This document shows, piece after piece, positions 37,985-48,175 of a stretch of 64,000 bases of DNA. Every line of letters begins with the position of its first letter. Within the stretch, counting starts at the first letter, position 1. This DNA comes from Pedobacter frigiditerrae. GTDB lineage: Bacteria > Bacteroidota > Bacteroidia > Sphingobacteriales > Sphingobacteriaceae. Both the position numbers and the translations under genes were made by a program. The stretch is from NCBI RefSeq assembly GCF_004331645.1, contig NZ_SJSK01000001.1:558001-622000 (forward strand), given 5' to 3'. Under the pieces are notes generated by a model. That model saw only the letters and a program-made list of their open reading frames with translations, was not told the DNA's origin and searched no databases.

Positions 37985-39571
37985 ATGCTTTATCTACAAG
38001 GTGTTACCTATATACACCCTAATAGAGATTTATTATTTAGTGATGTAAATCTCAACATAAACAAAAACGATAAAATTGCATTAATTGGCAATAACGGTAC
38101 TGGGAAGTCTACCCTTTTAAAAATCTTAGCAGGAAAACTACAAGCTACTATTGGTTCATTAAAAACTGGTGAAGACCCTTACTATGTTCCTCAGCATTTT
38201 GGTCAATTTAATAATAATAGCATTGCCGAAGTACTTCAAATAGCTGATAAATTAACTGCGCTTGCTGAAATTTTAAAAGGCCATGCAACTGATGAAAATC
38301 TAACTGTATTAAACGACGATTGGACAATTGAAGAACGTTGTGCAACAGCTTTGGCTTATTGGAACTTGGCCAGTCTAGACTTGAACCAACCACTAGAAAC
38401 ACTAAGTGGCGGCCAAAAAACTAGGGCTTTCCTTGCTGGGATTATTATTCATCAGCCTCAATTAGTTTTACTAGACGAGCCCACCAATCACTTAGATAGT
38501 TATAGCAGAAATACGCTTTATGATTATATCAAATCGACTAAAAACACCTTAATTGTGGTAAGCCACGATAGAACCCTACTTAACCTACTTAATTGTGTTT
38601 GCGAGTTAAGTAAAAACGGTATAATAAGTTATGGTGGCAATTATGACTTTTATACAACGCAGAAAGCAATAGCGATGGAATCTTTAAATCAGGGGCTAAG
38701 AAACAAGGAGAAAACACTCCGAAAAGCGAAAGAGACAGAAAGAGAGTCGATAGAAAGGCAGCAGAAATTAGATGCTAAAGGAAAGAAAAAACAAGAAAAA
38801 GCAGGGCTGCCTACCATTTCGATTAATACCCTTAAAAATAATGCGGAGAGAAGTACAGCTAAACTGAAAGGTGTTCATATCGAGAAAATAAGTAGCATAA
38901 CAGAGGAATTACATCAGCTCCGCCTAAACATCCCCGATAGGGATAAAATGAAAGTGAATTTTATAGACTCAGATCTTCATCAAGGAAAAATTTTGGTTAG
39001 TGCCAATGCTGTTAACTTTGGATACAATCATCAATTGCTGTGGAAAGATGATTTAAGCTTTCAGATTAAAAGTGGTGATCGCATTGCCATAAAAGGGACA
39101 AATGGATCAGGAAAAACAACATTAATCAGGTTGATATTGGGACAAGTAAAACCGATTTCGGGAACATTAGAGACCATTACCACTAAGGCAATTTATATCG
39201 ATCAAGACTACTCATTAATAAATAATCAATTAAGTGTTTATGAACAAGCGCAAAGTTTTAATACAGGAGCATTACAAGAACATGAGATAAAGATTAGGCT
39301 CAATCGCTTCTTATTTACAAAGGAATATTGGGATAAACCTTGCAGTGCGCTTAGTGGTGGTGAAAAGATGCGTTTGATACTTTGCTCATTTACCATTAAC
39401 AACACTGCTCCTGATCTTATCATTTTAGATGAACCAACCAATAACCTAGATATTCAGAATTTAGAGGTTTTGACGGATACGATAAATGAATATAAGGGAA
39501 CGCTATTAGTGGTTTCTCATGATGAATACTTTTTGAAGCAAGTAAACATTGAACTTACCATTAACCTCTAA
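37985..39571 (+). CDS. ABC-F family ATPase
   Basis: A 528-residue soluble protein with two ATP-binding cassettes and no membrane domain. Cassette 1 has Walker A GNNGTGKST (35-43), LSGGQ and LLDEPTNHLD; cassette 2 has GTNGSGKTT, LSGGEK and ILDEPTNNLD. The linker between (about 230-315) is Lys/Glu-rich and helical, like the P-site tRNA interaction motif. ABC-F proteins act on ribosomes, as translation factors or in antibiotic resistance. The length, shorter than EttA, and the divergent linker do not allow a firm choice. It converges on metG, with a terminator between. Confidence 0.9.
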   Translation: MLYLQGVTYIHPNRDLLFSDVNLNINKNDKIALIGNNGTGKSTLLKILAGKLQATIGSLKTGEDPYYVPQHFGQFNNNSIAEVLQIADKLTALAEILKGHATDENLTVLNDDWTIEERCATALAYWNLASLDLNQPLETLSGGQKTRAFLAGIIIHQPQLVLLDEPTNHLDSYSRNTLYDYIKSTKNTLIVVSHDRTLLNLLNCVCELSKNGIISYGGNYDFYTTQKAIAMESLNQGLRNKEKTLRKAKETERESIERQQKLDAKGKKKQEKAGLPTISINTLKNNAERSTAKLKGVHIEKISSITEELHQLRLNIPDRDKMKVNFIDSDLHQGKILVSANAVNFGYNHQLLWKDDLSFQIKSGDRIAIKGTNGSGKTTLIRLILGQVKPISGTLETITTKAIYIDQDYSLINNQLSVYEQAQSFNTGALQEHEIKIRLNRFLFTKEYWDKPCSALSGGEKMRLILCSFTINNTAPDLIILDEPTNNLDIQNLEVLTDTINEYKGTLLVVSHDEYFLKQVNIELTINL

Positions 39572-39592
39572 TCAAATTCTGAATTTATAAAA

Positions 39593-39620
39593 AAACCTTC
39601 CAGTGAAAACTGGAAGGTTT
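39593..39620. terminator. Bidirectional terminator between ABC-F and metG
   Basis: AAACCTTCCAGT (39593-39604), loop GAAA, ACTGGAAGGTTT (39609-39620): a perfect 12-bp stem capped by a stable GNRA-type tetraloop. A-tracts upstream (39590-39595) and T-tract downstream serve both strands. It lies 21 bp after the ABC-F stop and 18 bp after the metG stop. Confidence 0.9.
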
Positions 39621-39638
39621 CAGAGATTCAATTCAGCA

Positions 39639-41747
39639 TTATCTCACTACGCTTCCGTTATCAAACTTGGTAGTTGGCGCAACAAAAGTTAGTTTACCTT
39701 CTGCATCTTCTGCCATTAAAATCATTCCTTGTGATAGAATTCCTTTAATTTCTCTTGGCGCAAGGTTAACCAATAAACTCACTTGTTGTCCGATGATATC
39801 TTCTGGCTTGTAATGTTCAGCAATGCCAGAAACAACAGTTCTTTCATCTAAGCCTGTGTTTACAGTAAGCTTTAATAGCTTTTTGGTTTTATCTACTTTT
39901 TCTGCCGCTGTAATGGTTGCCACACGAATATCCATTGCACCAAATTGGTCGAATGTGATGTTTTCTTTTGCAGGCACCAAGGTAGCATTTGCTTGTGCAT
40001 TAGCGGTTTTGCTATTATTTAATTTATCTATTTGCGCTTGCACTTCTTCATCTTCAATTTTTGCAAATAGCAAGGTAGGTTCATTTAATTGGTGGCCGCG
40101 AGCCAGTAAATTAAGGCTCCCAGCATCTTCCCATTGGTGACCGCCATAATTTAACATCTTCATTAATTTATCGGCAGTAAATGGCAAGAAGGGCTCAATC
40201 AAAATCTCAATATTTGCCGCAATTTGTAATGAAATATGCAAGATAGTTCTTACCCTGTCTTCATCTGTTTTAATTGCTTTCCAAGGCTCTGTGTCAGCTA
40301 AATACTTATTACCTAAACGAGCTACATTCATCACTTCACCCAATGCTTCTCTAAACCTATAGTTTTCTATGGATGCACTAATTTTAGCAGGATATAATGC
40401 CAACTCATCAATTACAGCCTGGTCTTGCTCCGTAATTGTCATAAGCATAGGCACTTTTCCATCAAAATATTTATGCGTTAACACTGTAACCCTATTAATA
40501 AAGTTCCCTAAAATGGCCACTAACTCGTTATTGTTACGAGCTTGAAAATCTTTCCAAGTAAAATCATTATCCTTTGTTTCTGGTGCTGTAGCGGTTAACA
40601 CGTAACGCAATACATCCTGCTTATCTGGAAACTCTAACAAATATTCATTTAACCAAACAGCCCAGTTTTTAGAAGTCGATATTTTTTGTCCTTCTAAGTT
40701 TAAGAACTCATTTGCCGGAACGTTATCAGCCAATACAAATCCACCATGTGCCATTAACATTGCTGGGAAAATAATGCAATGGAATACGATATTATCCTTA
40801 CCAATAAAATGAACTAGTTTAGTAGAATCATCTTTCCAATATTCTTCCCAACCACACTTATCATCTTCCATTGGGTTAATGTAATACTCATCCGCTTTCG
40901 GATTCCAAACGTCTAGTGTAGCGTAATTACAAAGCTCTTTTGTTGCAGAGATGTAACCAATAGGTGCATCAAACCAAACATATAAAACCTTTCCATCTGC
41001 TCCTTTTACTGGTACTTTTACACCCCAATCTAAGTCTCTAGTCATCGCCCTTGGTTGCAAACCTGCATTTAACCAGCTTTGGCATTGTCCATAAACATTT
41101 GGTCGCCATTCTTTATGACTTTCGATATAACTTCTTAGTTGCCCTTCATATTTATCTAAAGGTAAAAACCAGTTTTTGGTTTCCTTTCTAACAGGTGGCT
41201 CTCCAGACAACGTAGATTTTGGGTTAATTAAGTCTGTTGCGTTAAGTGTACTTCCACAGTTTTCGCATTGGTCGCCATAAGCATTCTCATTGCCACACCT
41301 AGGGCAAGTACCTATAATGTATCTATCTGCCAAGAAAGTTTGCGCCTTCTCATCATAATATTGTTCGGTAACTTCTTCTGTAAAAACACCATCATCATGT
41401 AACTTCTTAAAAAAAGCAGACGCCGTTTGGTGGTGAGTTAAGGATGAGGTACGATGATAAATATCAAAAGACACGCCGAACTCCCTAAAAGAATCACCAA
41501 TAATTTTGTGGTATTTATCTACAACTTCTTGTGGCGTAATTCCTTCTTTTTTGGCTTTTAAAGTAATAGGCACTCCATTCTCATCAGAGCCACAAATAAA
41601 CTTTACATCCTTTTTATTGCTACGAAGGTAGCGCACATAAGTATCTGCAGGCAAATAAACACCGGCTAAGTGACCAATATGCACTGGGCCATTAGTGTAA
41701 GGCAAGGCTGCCGTTACCGTATATCTTTTAATTTTATCGTTATCCAA
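39639..41747 (-). CDS. metG: Methionine--tRNA ligase with C-terminal tRNA-binding domain
   Basis: A 702-residue class I aminoacyl-tRNA synthetase charging tRNA-Met. The HIGH motif is at 23-26 (PVHIGHL), the zinc knuckle is [17 protein letters not shown] (about 145-161), and the KMSKS loop is KISTSK (355-360). The last 100 residues ([18 protein letters not shown] onward) form the EMAP/Trbp111-like tRNA-binding dimerisation domain. The start codon is TTG at 41747: no ATG is in frame before the HIGH motif and an in-frame stop lies just upstream. A TATCTTTG element at 41773-41766 gives a short leader. Confidence 0.97.
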   Translation of the reverse strand: MDNDKIKRYTVTAALPYTNGPVHIGHLAGVYLPADTYVRYLRSNKKDVKFICGSDENGVPITLKAKKEGITPQEVVDKYHKIIGDSFREFGVSFDIYHRTSSLTHHQTASAFFKKLHDDGVFTEEVTEQYYDEKAQTFLADRYIIGTCPRCGNENAYGDQCENCGSTLNATDLINPKSTLSGEPPVRKETKNWFLPLDKYEGQLRSYIESHKEWRPNVYGQCQSWLNAGLQPRAMTRDLDWGVKVPVKGADGKVLYVWFDAPIGYISATKELCNYATLDVWNPKADEYYINPMEDDKCGWEEYWKDDSTKLVHFIGKDNIVFHCIIFPAMLMAHGGFVLADNVPANEFLNLEGQKISTSKNWAVWLNEYLLEFPDKQDVLRYVLTATAPETKDNDFTWKDFQARNNNELVAILGNFINRVTVLTHKYFDGKVPMLMTITEQDQAVIDELALYPAKISASIENYRFREALGEVMNVARLGNKYLADTEPWKAIKTDEDRVRTILHISLQIAANIEILIEPFLPFTADKLMKMLNYGGHQWEDAGSLNLLARGHQLNEPTLLFAKIEDEEVQAQIDKLNNSKTANAQANATLVPAKENITFDQFGAMDIRVATITAAEKVDKTKKLLKLTVNTGLDERTVVSGIAEHYKPEDIIGQQVSLLVNLAPREIKGILSQGMILMAEDAEGKLTFVAPTTKFDNGSVVR

Positions 41748-41765
41748 AACTATTTATTTATTTTG

Positions 41766-41773
41766 CAAAGATA
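41766..41773 (-). promoter_or_regulatory. TATCTTTG promoter element of metG
   Basis: On the minus strand TATCTTTG is a full match to the Bacteroidota -7 consensus TAnnTTTG, 18 bp before the metG TTG start. It lies in the 38-bp divergent gap with the LD-carboxypeptidase gene, so the two promoters must overlap. Confidence 0.6.
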
Positions 41774-41785
41774 TTGATTTTACCT

Positions 41786-42685
41786 ATGATTAAACAGCCA
41801 TCTTATTTAAAAAAGGGCGATAAAATTGCGATTGTCTGTCCAGCTAAAAAACTACCTAAATCTATTGATAGTGCTATTGAGACCTTAAAAAGTTGGGGTT
41901 TGGAAGTTGTTATTGGAAATACAGTGGGTGGATCATACCATCAGTTTTCGGGAACAGATGAAGAAAGAGCGGCAGATCTACAACAGTTTTTAGATGATAA
42001 AAGCATTAAAGCAATTATTGCTGCTCGTGGTGGTTATGGCACTATCCGGATTATAGATTTGCTTGATTTTACCATCTTCAATGAAGAGCCAAAATGGCTG
42101 GTTGGCTTTAGTGACATTACCATTTTGCTTTCTCACGCATTGGCGGATTTAACTATTCAAAGCATACATGCGCAAATGCCTTATACTTTTGATACCAGCA
42201 CGGCTGAAGCTTTGGAAAGTTTAAGAAAATCACTATTTGGGGAACCACTATCTTACCATTACACCAGCGAGTTTAGTAATCGTGAGGGTAAAACGAAAGG
42301 GATCTTAATTGGTGGTAACTTGAGTTTATTAATCACCGTTGAAGGTTCTGTTTCTGAAATGAACTACGATGATAAAATTCTTTTTTTAGAAGATGTTGGT
42401 GAACATGAATACTCTATTGATAGAATGATGCGTTTGCTTAAAAGAAAAGGCAAGCTGAACAAACTAAAGGGATTAATTGTAGGTGCTTTTAATGAAATTA
42501 GCGAAGAAAAAATTCCTTTTGGGCAAACACCTGAAGAAGTGATTTGGGAATTGGTAAAGGAATTTGATTATCCTGTTTGTTTTAACTTCCCCACAGGACA
42601 TATAGATGATAACCGAGCAATGGTTGTTGGCAAAAACATATCGCTTTCTGTAGCTAAAAATGATGTTCAATTAAACTATTTATAA
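41786..42685 (+). CDS. S66-family LD-carboxypeptidase (LdcA/MccF-like)
   Basis: A 299-residue cytoplasmic serine peptidase. I use ATG 41786 rather than an in-frame TTG four codons upstream. The S66 catalytic residues are Ser109 (GFSDI), Glu202 (LFLEDVGEHEYSIDRM) and His272 (PTGHIDDN); ARGGYG (80-85) is the conserved N-terminal motif. LD-carboxypeptidases cut the L,D-bond of recycled muropeptides to yield tripeptides; MccF relatives cleave microcin-type acyl-adenylates. Recycling is the likelier role. It is 1 bp upstream of a DoxX gene. Confidence 0.9.
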   Translation: MIKQPSYLKKGDKIAIVCPAKKLPKSIDSAIETLKSWGLEVVIGNTVGGSYHQFSGTDEERAADLQQFLDDKSIKAIIAARGGYGTIRIIDLLDFTIFNEEPKWLVGFSDITILLSHALADLTIQSIHAQMPYTFDTSTAEALESLRKSLFGEPLSYHYTSEFSNREGKTKGILIGGNLSLLITVEGSVSEMNYDDKILFLEDVGEHEYSIDRMMRLLKRKGKLNKLKGLIVGAFNEISEEKIPFGQTPEEVIWELVKEFDYPVCFNFPTGHIDDNRAMVVGKNISLSVAKNDVQLNYL

Positions 42686-42686
42686 C

Positions 42687-43094
42687 ATGGCAATTTTCGA
42701 GAGTTTAGGTAAATACCGCAATACTGGATTATTAATTTTAAGAGTTGGTTTAGGTGTAATGATGATGGTACACGGCTTACCAAAATTAATGGGTGGCCCA
42801 GATGGTTGGACAAAACTTGGTGCAAGTATGAAAGTTGTTCACATTGATTTTTTACCAATGTTATGGGGTTTTATGGCCGCAGCTTCTGAAGGTATTGGTG
42901 GTTTCTTATTGATTCTGGGTTTATTCTTCCGTCCTGTTAATTTACTGTTGGTAATTACCATGATTATTGCTGCGTTAGTTCATTTTGCCAAAGGCGATGG
43001 ATTGGATGGAGCTGGCCATGCTATAGAGTTAGGCATTGTGTTTTTTAGTTTGATTTTTATTGGCCCAGGAAAGTATAGTATTGATAAGAAGTAG
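42687..43094 (+). CDS. DoxX family membrane protein
   Basis: A 135-residue protein with four membrane segments and the DoxX opening LLILRVGLGVMMMVHGLPKL (15-34). The ATG follows the preceding stop after one base, so the gene is translationally linked to the LD-carboxypeptidase. Function in this family is poorly defined (quinol oxidase subunit or redox-linked membrane protein). A strong terminator follows. Confidence 0.88.
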   Translation: MAIFESLGKYRNTGLLILRVGLGVMMMVHGLPKLMGGPDGWTKLGASMKVVHIDFLPMLWGFMAAASEGIGGFLLILGLFFRPVNLLLVITMIIAALVHFAKGDGLDGAGHAIELGIVFFSLIFIGPGKYSIDKK

Positions 43095-43111
43095 CAGGAA
43101 TAATTATACTA

Positions 43112-43145
43112 AAAAGCCCAGCTTACAAATGTAAGCTGGGCTTTT
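43112..43145. terminator. Bidirectional terminator between doxX and susD-like gene
   Basis: AAAAGCCCAGCTTAC (43112-43126), loop AAAT, GTAAGCTGGGCTTTT (43131-43145): a perfect 15-bp GC-rich stem with A- and T-tracts in the arms, between the convergent DoxX and SusD-like genes. Confidence 0.93.
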
Positions 43146-43175
43146 ATTTTAACAAACTAATTTAGTTCTGTATAA

Positions 43176-44612
43176 TTAATTTGCGTATCCAGGGTTCTGC
43201 TGAGGTTTTAACGATGGATTAGCATTTAACTCAGCTTGAGGAAGAGGGAATACCAATCTGTTATCTCCTACTGGAAGATTTAAAGCTACCCAATGACCAT
43301 TTGTTGCTGTTCTCACGATAGGTGTTTTTGTTCTCAAAAGATCAAAAAACTTATGACCTTCACCATAAAGTTCTTTACCTCTTTCTGCTAAAATTTCATC
43401 AATTAGCGCTTGTCCAGTGTTTAATGAAAGAAGAGTACCAGGTATAGCCCTAGCTTGTATTGCTTGTAAAGCAAGCTTAGCGGCTGGCTCATTAGCTACA
43501 CCTAATCTAGCCTCAGCCTCTGCTTCAATTAGATACATTTCTGATGAACGAATTAATACCGTGTTAGTTGCAGCAGAAGTTCTAAAGTCGAATTTATTAA
43601 TTAAATAACCTTCTGGACCTCTTCTTGCACCTAATACGCCATTAACTAGAAACTGTTGCTTACGGATATCATTTGCAGCAAAAGAATTGAAGAATGCATC
43701 ATTTGCTCTAAAACTTGAGTAACCAATATCATAAGGATCATAGAACGAGTGAACGTTAAGGAAGCCTTGGTTATCATCAGTTCTAACATTAATCGCATAG
43801 ATCCATTCTGAAGTTGGCACTGTGAAACCTGTTAATAAAGCTGCACCTGTACTTAAAGTTTTACCTGTTCTCGCTAATTTAGCATATTTACTTGCTTCAG
43901 TATAATTACCCATTGTTAAATAGATTCTAGCCAAATAACCTTGTATTGCAGCTTTTGTGAACCTATAAACACTTGTTTTTGAAGTTGGAATGTTAGCTTC
44001 AGCAAATAATAAATCTGTAAGAATTTGAGCATACACTTCTTTAACCTTGTTTCTTAAAGGAGGCACATCAGTTGGTCCTAATGGCGCCAAAACCAATGGC
44101 ACACCCAAGGCTTCTGGATCAACCGTATAAGGTTTACCATACCATCTTACTAGATTAAAATAAGCTTCAGCTCTTAATGCTCTTGTTTCTGCTAAATATG
44201 CTGTTTTTTGAGCAGCTGTTAATGGAGAAGTAGGAATGTTTAACTCAAATTGGTTACAACCTGCAATAATTCTATAAGCTTGTGTCCAATAGGCTAAAGG
44301 CTCGTTAGAAGTATACGTTTGTGAGAATTGGTAGCCTGTAACAAAACGGCCATAATTACCAGCGCCACTAACCACCAATATATCATTCCCCTTAATGTCA
44401 GCAGTTAAGATCATGTCATTAGTATATGAACTTAATGTAGTTAGGTCATAAAGCCCTGTTAATCCAGATGCAATCCTTTCAGGACTAGTAAATGCCTCAC
44501 TTGCTTTGATTGAAGTAGTTGGTACGACCTCTAAAAATTCCTTTTTACATCCTGTAGCAATTGTCGCTAATAATAGGGATGTATATATTGTGATTTTATT
44601 TATCTTTTTCAT
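43176..44612 (-). CDS. SusD/RagB-type nutrient-binding lipoprotein
   Basis: A 478-residue lipoprotein (lipobox ATGC, Cys22, followed by KKEFLEV typical of SusD). The fold is helical TPR-like; motifs ALRAEAYFNLVRWYG (about 147-161) and LAERGKELYGEGHKFFDLLR (about 411-430) are family hallmarks. It caps its SusC partner on the cell surface and captures substrate. It starts 14 bp after the SusC gene. No glycosidase or sensor lies beside the pair, so its ligand is unknown; its relatively short length and an adjacent M14 peptidase leave a peptide-type ligand possible. Confidence 0.95.
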   Translation of the reverse strand: MKKINKITIYTSLLLATIATGCKKEFLEVVPTTSIKASEAFTSPERIASGLTGLYDLTTLSSYTNDMILTADIKGNDILVVSGAGNYGRFVTGYQFSQTYTSNEPLAYWTQAYRIIAGCNQFELNIPTSPLTAAQKTAYLAETRALRAEAYFNLVRWYGKPYTVDPEALGVPLVLAPLGPTDVPPLRNKVKEVYAQILTDLLFAEANIPTSKTSVYRFTKAAIQGYLARIYLTMGNYTEASKYAKLARTGKTLSTGAALLTGFTVPTSEWIYAINVRTDDNQGFLNVHSFYDPYDIGYSSFRANDAFFNSFAANDIRKQQFLVNGVLGARRGPEGYLINKFDFRTSAATNTVLIRSSEMYLIEAEAEARLGVANEPAAKLALQAIQARAIPGTLLSLNTGQALIDEILAERGKELYGEGHKFFDLLRTKTPIVRTATNGHWVALNLPVGDNRLVFPLPQAELNANPSLKPQQNPGYAN

Positions 44613-44626
44613 ATCTATCTTATATA

Positions 44627-47600
44627 TTAAAATCCAACAGTTAACCCAACAGAAAGTGTTTTAATGTTAGGGATATCATTGTTACTCGTTCCATTAATTG
44701 CTTGTTCAGGATCCAAACCTTTATGCTTAGCTAAGGTGAAAGGGTTTTCTGCCATAATAAAAATACGTGCACTGCCTAACTTCGCTTTCGCGGCCCAGTC
44801 TCTTTTAAGCTTATATCCAAGTGTGATGTTTTTCACTCTGATATAAGAACCATCGTGTAAATACCTAGTAGAAGGACTATTAGAGAAATCTGAGTTAACA
44901 GGAACAAATCTTGGAATAGTTGAAGATGTATTTGTTGGTGACCAAGCATTTAATACCTCTCTAGACAATTGCTGTCCAGGAGTAATGCCATTATGCGTTA
45001 ATGTTTGCTCAAGCGCATCGTAAACTTTCCCTCCATAAGAGAAATAAGTAAATACGCTAAAATCAAATTCTTTATAGGTTAATGTATTGTTAAAACCACC
45101 AAAGAAATCTGGTAATGCCGAACCATGTGTATTATATAATTTTGAACTTGCATAAGTTTTGGTAGTAATCTTATTTCCGTTTGCATCATCCATGTACCAC
45201 ATCGCTCTACCATCAGTTTGATCTATCCCTGCATATTCTCTTAAATTCCATGCATAACGGTCTCCACCAACTTTTAGATTATATTGTCCATCACCAACCT
45301 CAGCTTGAGATAGTTTTTTAATCTCGTTATTATTAGTAGTTACGTTTATAGACACATTCCAGTTGAAATCTGAAGTAACAATTGGCGTACCTCCTAAAGT
45401 AACCTCAAATCCAGAATTGTTTATTTCTGCTAAGTTTGTATTTAAACTGATAAACCCCGTCATCCTACTCAATGGTTGAGCAAATAATAAACCTTGAGAT
45501 TGTTTCTTGTAGTAGCCTAACTCACCATTAATGCGGCGATTTAAGATTGAAAATTCAATTCCAATGTCTGTCGTGTTATTTCTTTCCCATTGCAATGCAT
45601 CGTATGCTAATTGACTATAAACTGCTCCACCTGTTCCTTCATAAGCACCTGTTAACGAATATAATCCTTGTGCTGCATAACGACCGATCTTATTATTACC
45701 AGTTGTTCCATAACTTGCACGTAATTTCAATTCATTAATGAAGCTTAAGTTACTCATGAATTTTTCTTGAGTTACTCTCCAAGCACCACCTAACGACCAA
45801 AAATTACCATATTTTTTATCAGGCCCAAAAACAGAAGAACCATCACGTCTGAAAGTGGCTGAAAAATAATATTTATTGGCAAAATCATAATTTAATCTCG
45901 AGAAATAAGACGCGAATCTTTCTTCAGTAACACCAGAAGTAGTTCCTGAACCTGGAAGTGCAGCATTACCTAATTCTGTTTGTCCTGCAAATGAGAATTG
46001 TGTTCTCTCGGCAGAAAAAGTATCATATGTATTTTTAAATGCTTCTTGACCTAATAATACATTGATGTTATGGCTTCCTATGCTTTTATCATAAGTTAAG
46101 GTATTAATGTAGGTTGTAGTTATATCTTCTTTAGAATAACGATATGCTCTACCTTTTACGCCTACTCCATTACCATGCTCTAAATTGTAGAATTGGTTTT
46201 CTCTAACTCCTGTATAATCTAAACTTACCAATGATTTAGCTGTAAATCCATTTAAGAATTTTGCTTGAATGTATGGTACTGAATTGATACGTGTTGTTTT
46301 AGACAGATATTGATCCAGTTCATTTAATCCAACTGGATTAAAATCAGGTGAAACTGGGTTGACGTAATTATATACAGGCTTACCGTTAACATCATAAGTT
46401 ACATTACCATTAGCATCTCTTACATATAATGAATAAATGTTTGAGTTAATGTCTGCAAAACGAACAGGATTCGCTCCGCCACCAGCACCTGCAGGCGTAT
46501 TTTGAATTGAATTTGCCAAGGTATTATTGATACCAAAAGAGATTGATTTGTTTACATCACTTGAAAGATTAAACTTTCCTGTAAATCTTTTAAAATCTGA
46601 ACCAATAACAATACCTCTTTGGTCAAAGTACCCGCCTGAAACATAATATTTTAATTTTTCGGTACCGCCACTAGCAGAGATATTCGCGTCTTTGGTAATT
46701 CCTTTCCTTAAAACAGCATCTCTCCAATCTGTATCATACAATAAAGCTGCGCCAGGAGCTAGAGCTCCACCACCTACAAATGGATTTAAGGTATTAAAAG
46801 GATTTACACTTAGTTTAGTCCTTGTATTGGTATTTGCAGTAGTTGCTGCTGCAGCTGGTGTCGCTCCACCTGCGATTGCAGTTGCATAATAGCTATTGAA
46901 ATATAACCTGTAATATTCTTCGGCATTTAAAGTTTCATGCTTATCAACTGCTTGAGCAGAAAAACCTCCCGAAACACTTGCGCTAAATTTAGTTACACCA
47001 GCCTTTCCTTGTTTAGTAGTAATCAAAACTACTCCGTTAGCAGCTCTTGATCCATAAATAGCAGCTGCAGAAGCATCTTTTAAGATAGTAACCGATTCAA
47101 CATCATTTGGATTTAATGTCGCCATAAAATCTGCTGTTTGTGCAACACTTGTTAAGTCTGTACCAGTAGACGATATTGCAACACCATCCACCACATATAA
47201 CGGTTCAGCGGATTGTGTAATTGAACCAATACCACGAACACGAATTTGAGTTGATGCACCAGGCTGTCCAGAAACACTGCTTGCTTGAACACCAGCAGCC
47301 GCACCCTGTAAAGACTTTTGGAAAGACGTGGTAGGTCTGCTTTCGAAATTTTTAGCGCCTACCACTGCCGCAGAACCAACAAAACTTTCTTTTTTAACAG
47401 TACCATAAGCAACTACCATTACTTCTTGTAAGTCGTTTGTACTGTCTTCTAATGTTGCGTTAACAACATTACTTGTTCCAATAGTTAATGATTGATTAGC
47501 ATAACCTAATGAAGAGAATTCTATTATTGTAACTGAAGCAGGAACGCTAATACTAAAAGTACCATTTGAAGCTGTGCCCGTTACGGCATTTGAACCTCTA

Positions 47601-47731
47601 CCTTTTACAGTTACACCAGGGACAGGCAGTCCCGTTTTGTCTTTAACTGTTCCAGTAACCGTTCGGTTTTGTGCAAATGCCACAGAAAACAGCAAAGACA
47701 AAACGAGAAGGCTTTGTAAAATTTTTTTCAT
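44627..47731 (-). CDS. SusC/RagA-type TonB-dependent receptor
   Basis: A 1034-residue outer-membrane importer. After the signal peptide (ending FAQ, 21) comes a carboxypeptidase-regulatory-like domain (22-105), then the plug (about 110-235, with YVVDGVAISS and ILKDASAAAIYGSRAANGVVLI as SusC signatures) and the 22-strand barrel ending in LSVGLTVGF. No STN domain is present, so it does not seem to signal to an anti-sigma factor. It pairs with the SusD gene 14 bp downstream. The upstream gap is 444 bp. Confidence 0.95.
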   Translation of the reverse strand: MKKILQSLLVLSLLFSVAFAQNRTVTGTVKDKTGLPVPGVTVKGRGSNAVTGTASNGTFSISVPASVTIIEFSSLGYANQSLTIGTSNVVNATLEDSTNDLQEVMVVAYGTVKKESFVGSAAVVGAKNFESRPTTSFQKSLQGAAAGVQASSVSGQPGASTQIRVRGIGSITQSAEPLYVVDGVAISSTGTDLTSVAQTADFMATLNPNDVESVTILKDASAAAIYGSRAANGVVLITTKQGKAGVTKFSASVSGGFSAQAVDKHETLNAEEYYRLYFNSYYATAIAGGATPAAAATTANTNTRTKLSVNPFNTLNPFVGGGALAPGAALLYDTDWRDAVLRKGITKDANISASGGTEKLKYYVSGGYFDQRGIVIGSDFKRFTGKFNLSSDVNKSISFGINNTLANSIQNTPAGAGGGANPVRFADINSNIYSLYVRDANGNVTYDVNGKPVYNYVNPVSPDFNPVGLNELDQYLSKTTRINSVPYIQAKFLNGFTAKSLVSLDYTGVRENQFYNLEHGNGVGVKGRAYRYSKEDITTTYINTLTYDKSIGSHNINVLLGQEAFKNTYDTFSAERTQFSFAGQTELGNAALPGSGTTSGVTEERFASYFSRLNYDFANKYYFSATFRRDGSSVFGPDKKYGNFWSLGGAWRVTQEKFMSNLSFINELKLRASYGTTGNNKIGRYAAQGLYSLTGAYEGTGGAVYSQLAYDALQWERNNTTDIGIEFSILNRRINGELGYYKKQSQGLLFAQPLSRMTGFISLNTNLAEINNSGFEVTLGGTPIVTSDFNWNVSINVTTNNNEIKKLSQAEVGDGQYNLKVGGDRYAWNLREYAGIDQTDGRAMWYMDDANGNKITTKTYASSKLYNTHGSALPDFFGGFNNTLTYKEFDFSVFTYFSYGGKVYDALEQTLTHNGITPGQQLSREVLNAWSPTNTSSTIPRFVPVNSDFSNSPSTRYLHDGSYIRVKNITLGYKLKRDWAAKAKLGSARIFIMAENPFTLAKHKGLDPEQAINGTSNNDIPNIKTLSVGLTVGF

Positions 47732-48175
47732 AAATAATTAATTTTTGTGTGAAAAATGGTTGTTTTTGGCGAATTTTTAGATCATTTCATTCGAAATTGA
47801 TTTTGAGAATTATCATCTATTAAATAGATCAATCAAGACGAGTTTCGATCCCTCCACGCCTAATTCTTGTCACCTTTTGATAATGACAGTTTTTGTATTG
47901 GTAGTGTATTTTAAGTTAGTATTAAGTTAATTAACCACAAGTTTGCAAAAAAAATGTAGCTAAAACAAATTAATTGTAACATTTTCAGCACAAACCAAGA
48001 AAAATTACTGGCTACAATCAAAGTTCATCAAAAATTCACAAATAGTTAATAGACGATGTTTTGGCGTTAGCATCAATACTAAATCGATAAAGTTTCATTA
48101 AGCTTTATCGATTTTATCTTGCTTATGAAATTAGGGACACTAATAAAAATTTACAAAAGGAAGACCTTTTCAGAT
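47732..48175. other. 444-bp gap upstream of the isolated SusC gene
   Basis: It contains the SusC promoter and a long leader, and no open frame worth naming. I found no clean TAnnTTTG on the minus strand. A hairpin at 48081-48114 belongs to the end of the M14 peptidase gene. Confidence 0.5.
48081..48114 (-). terminator. Hairpin after the M14 peptidase gene
   Basis: AAATCGATAAAG (48081-48092), a 10-nt loop, CTTTATCGATTT (48103-48114) form a perfect 12-bp stem, about 60 bp past the peptidase stop codon. The T-run on the minus strand is weak, so efficient termination is uncertain. Confidence 0.5.
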
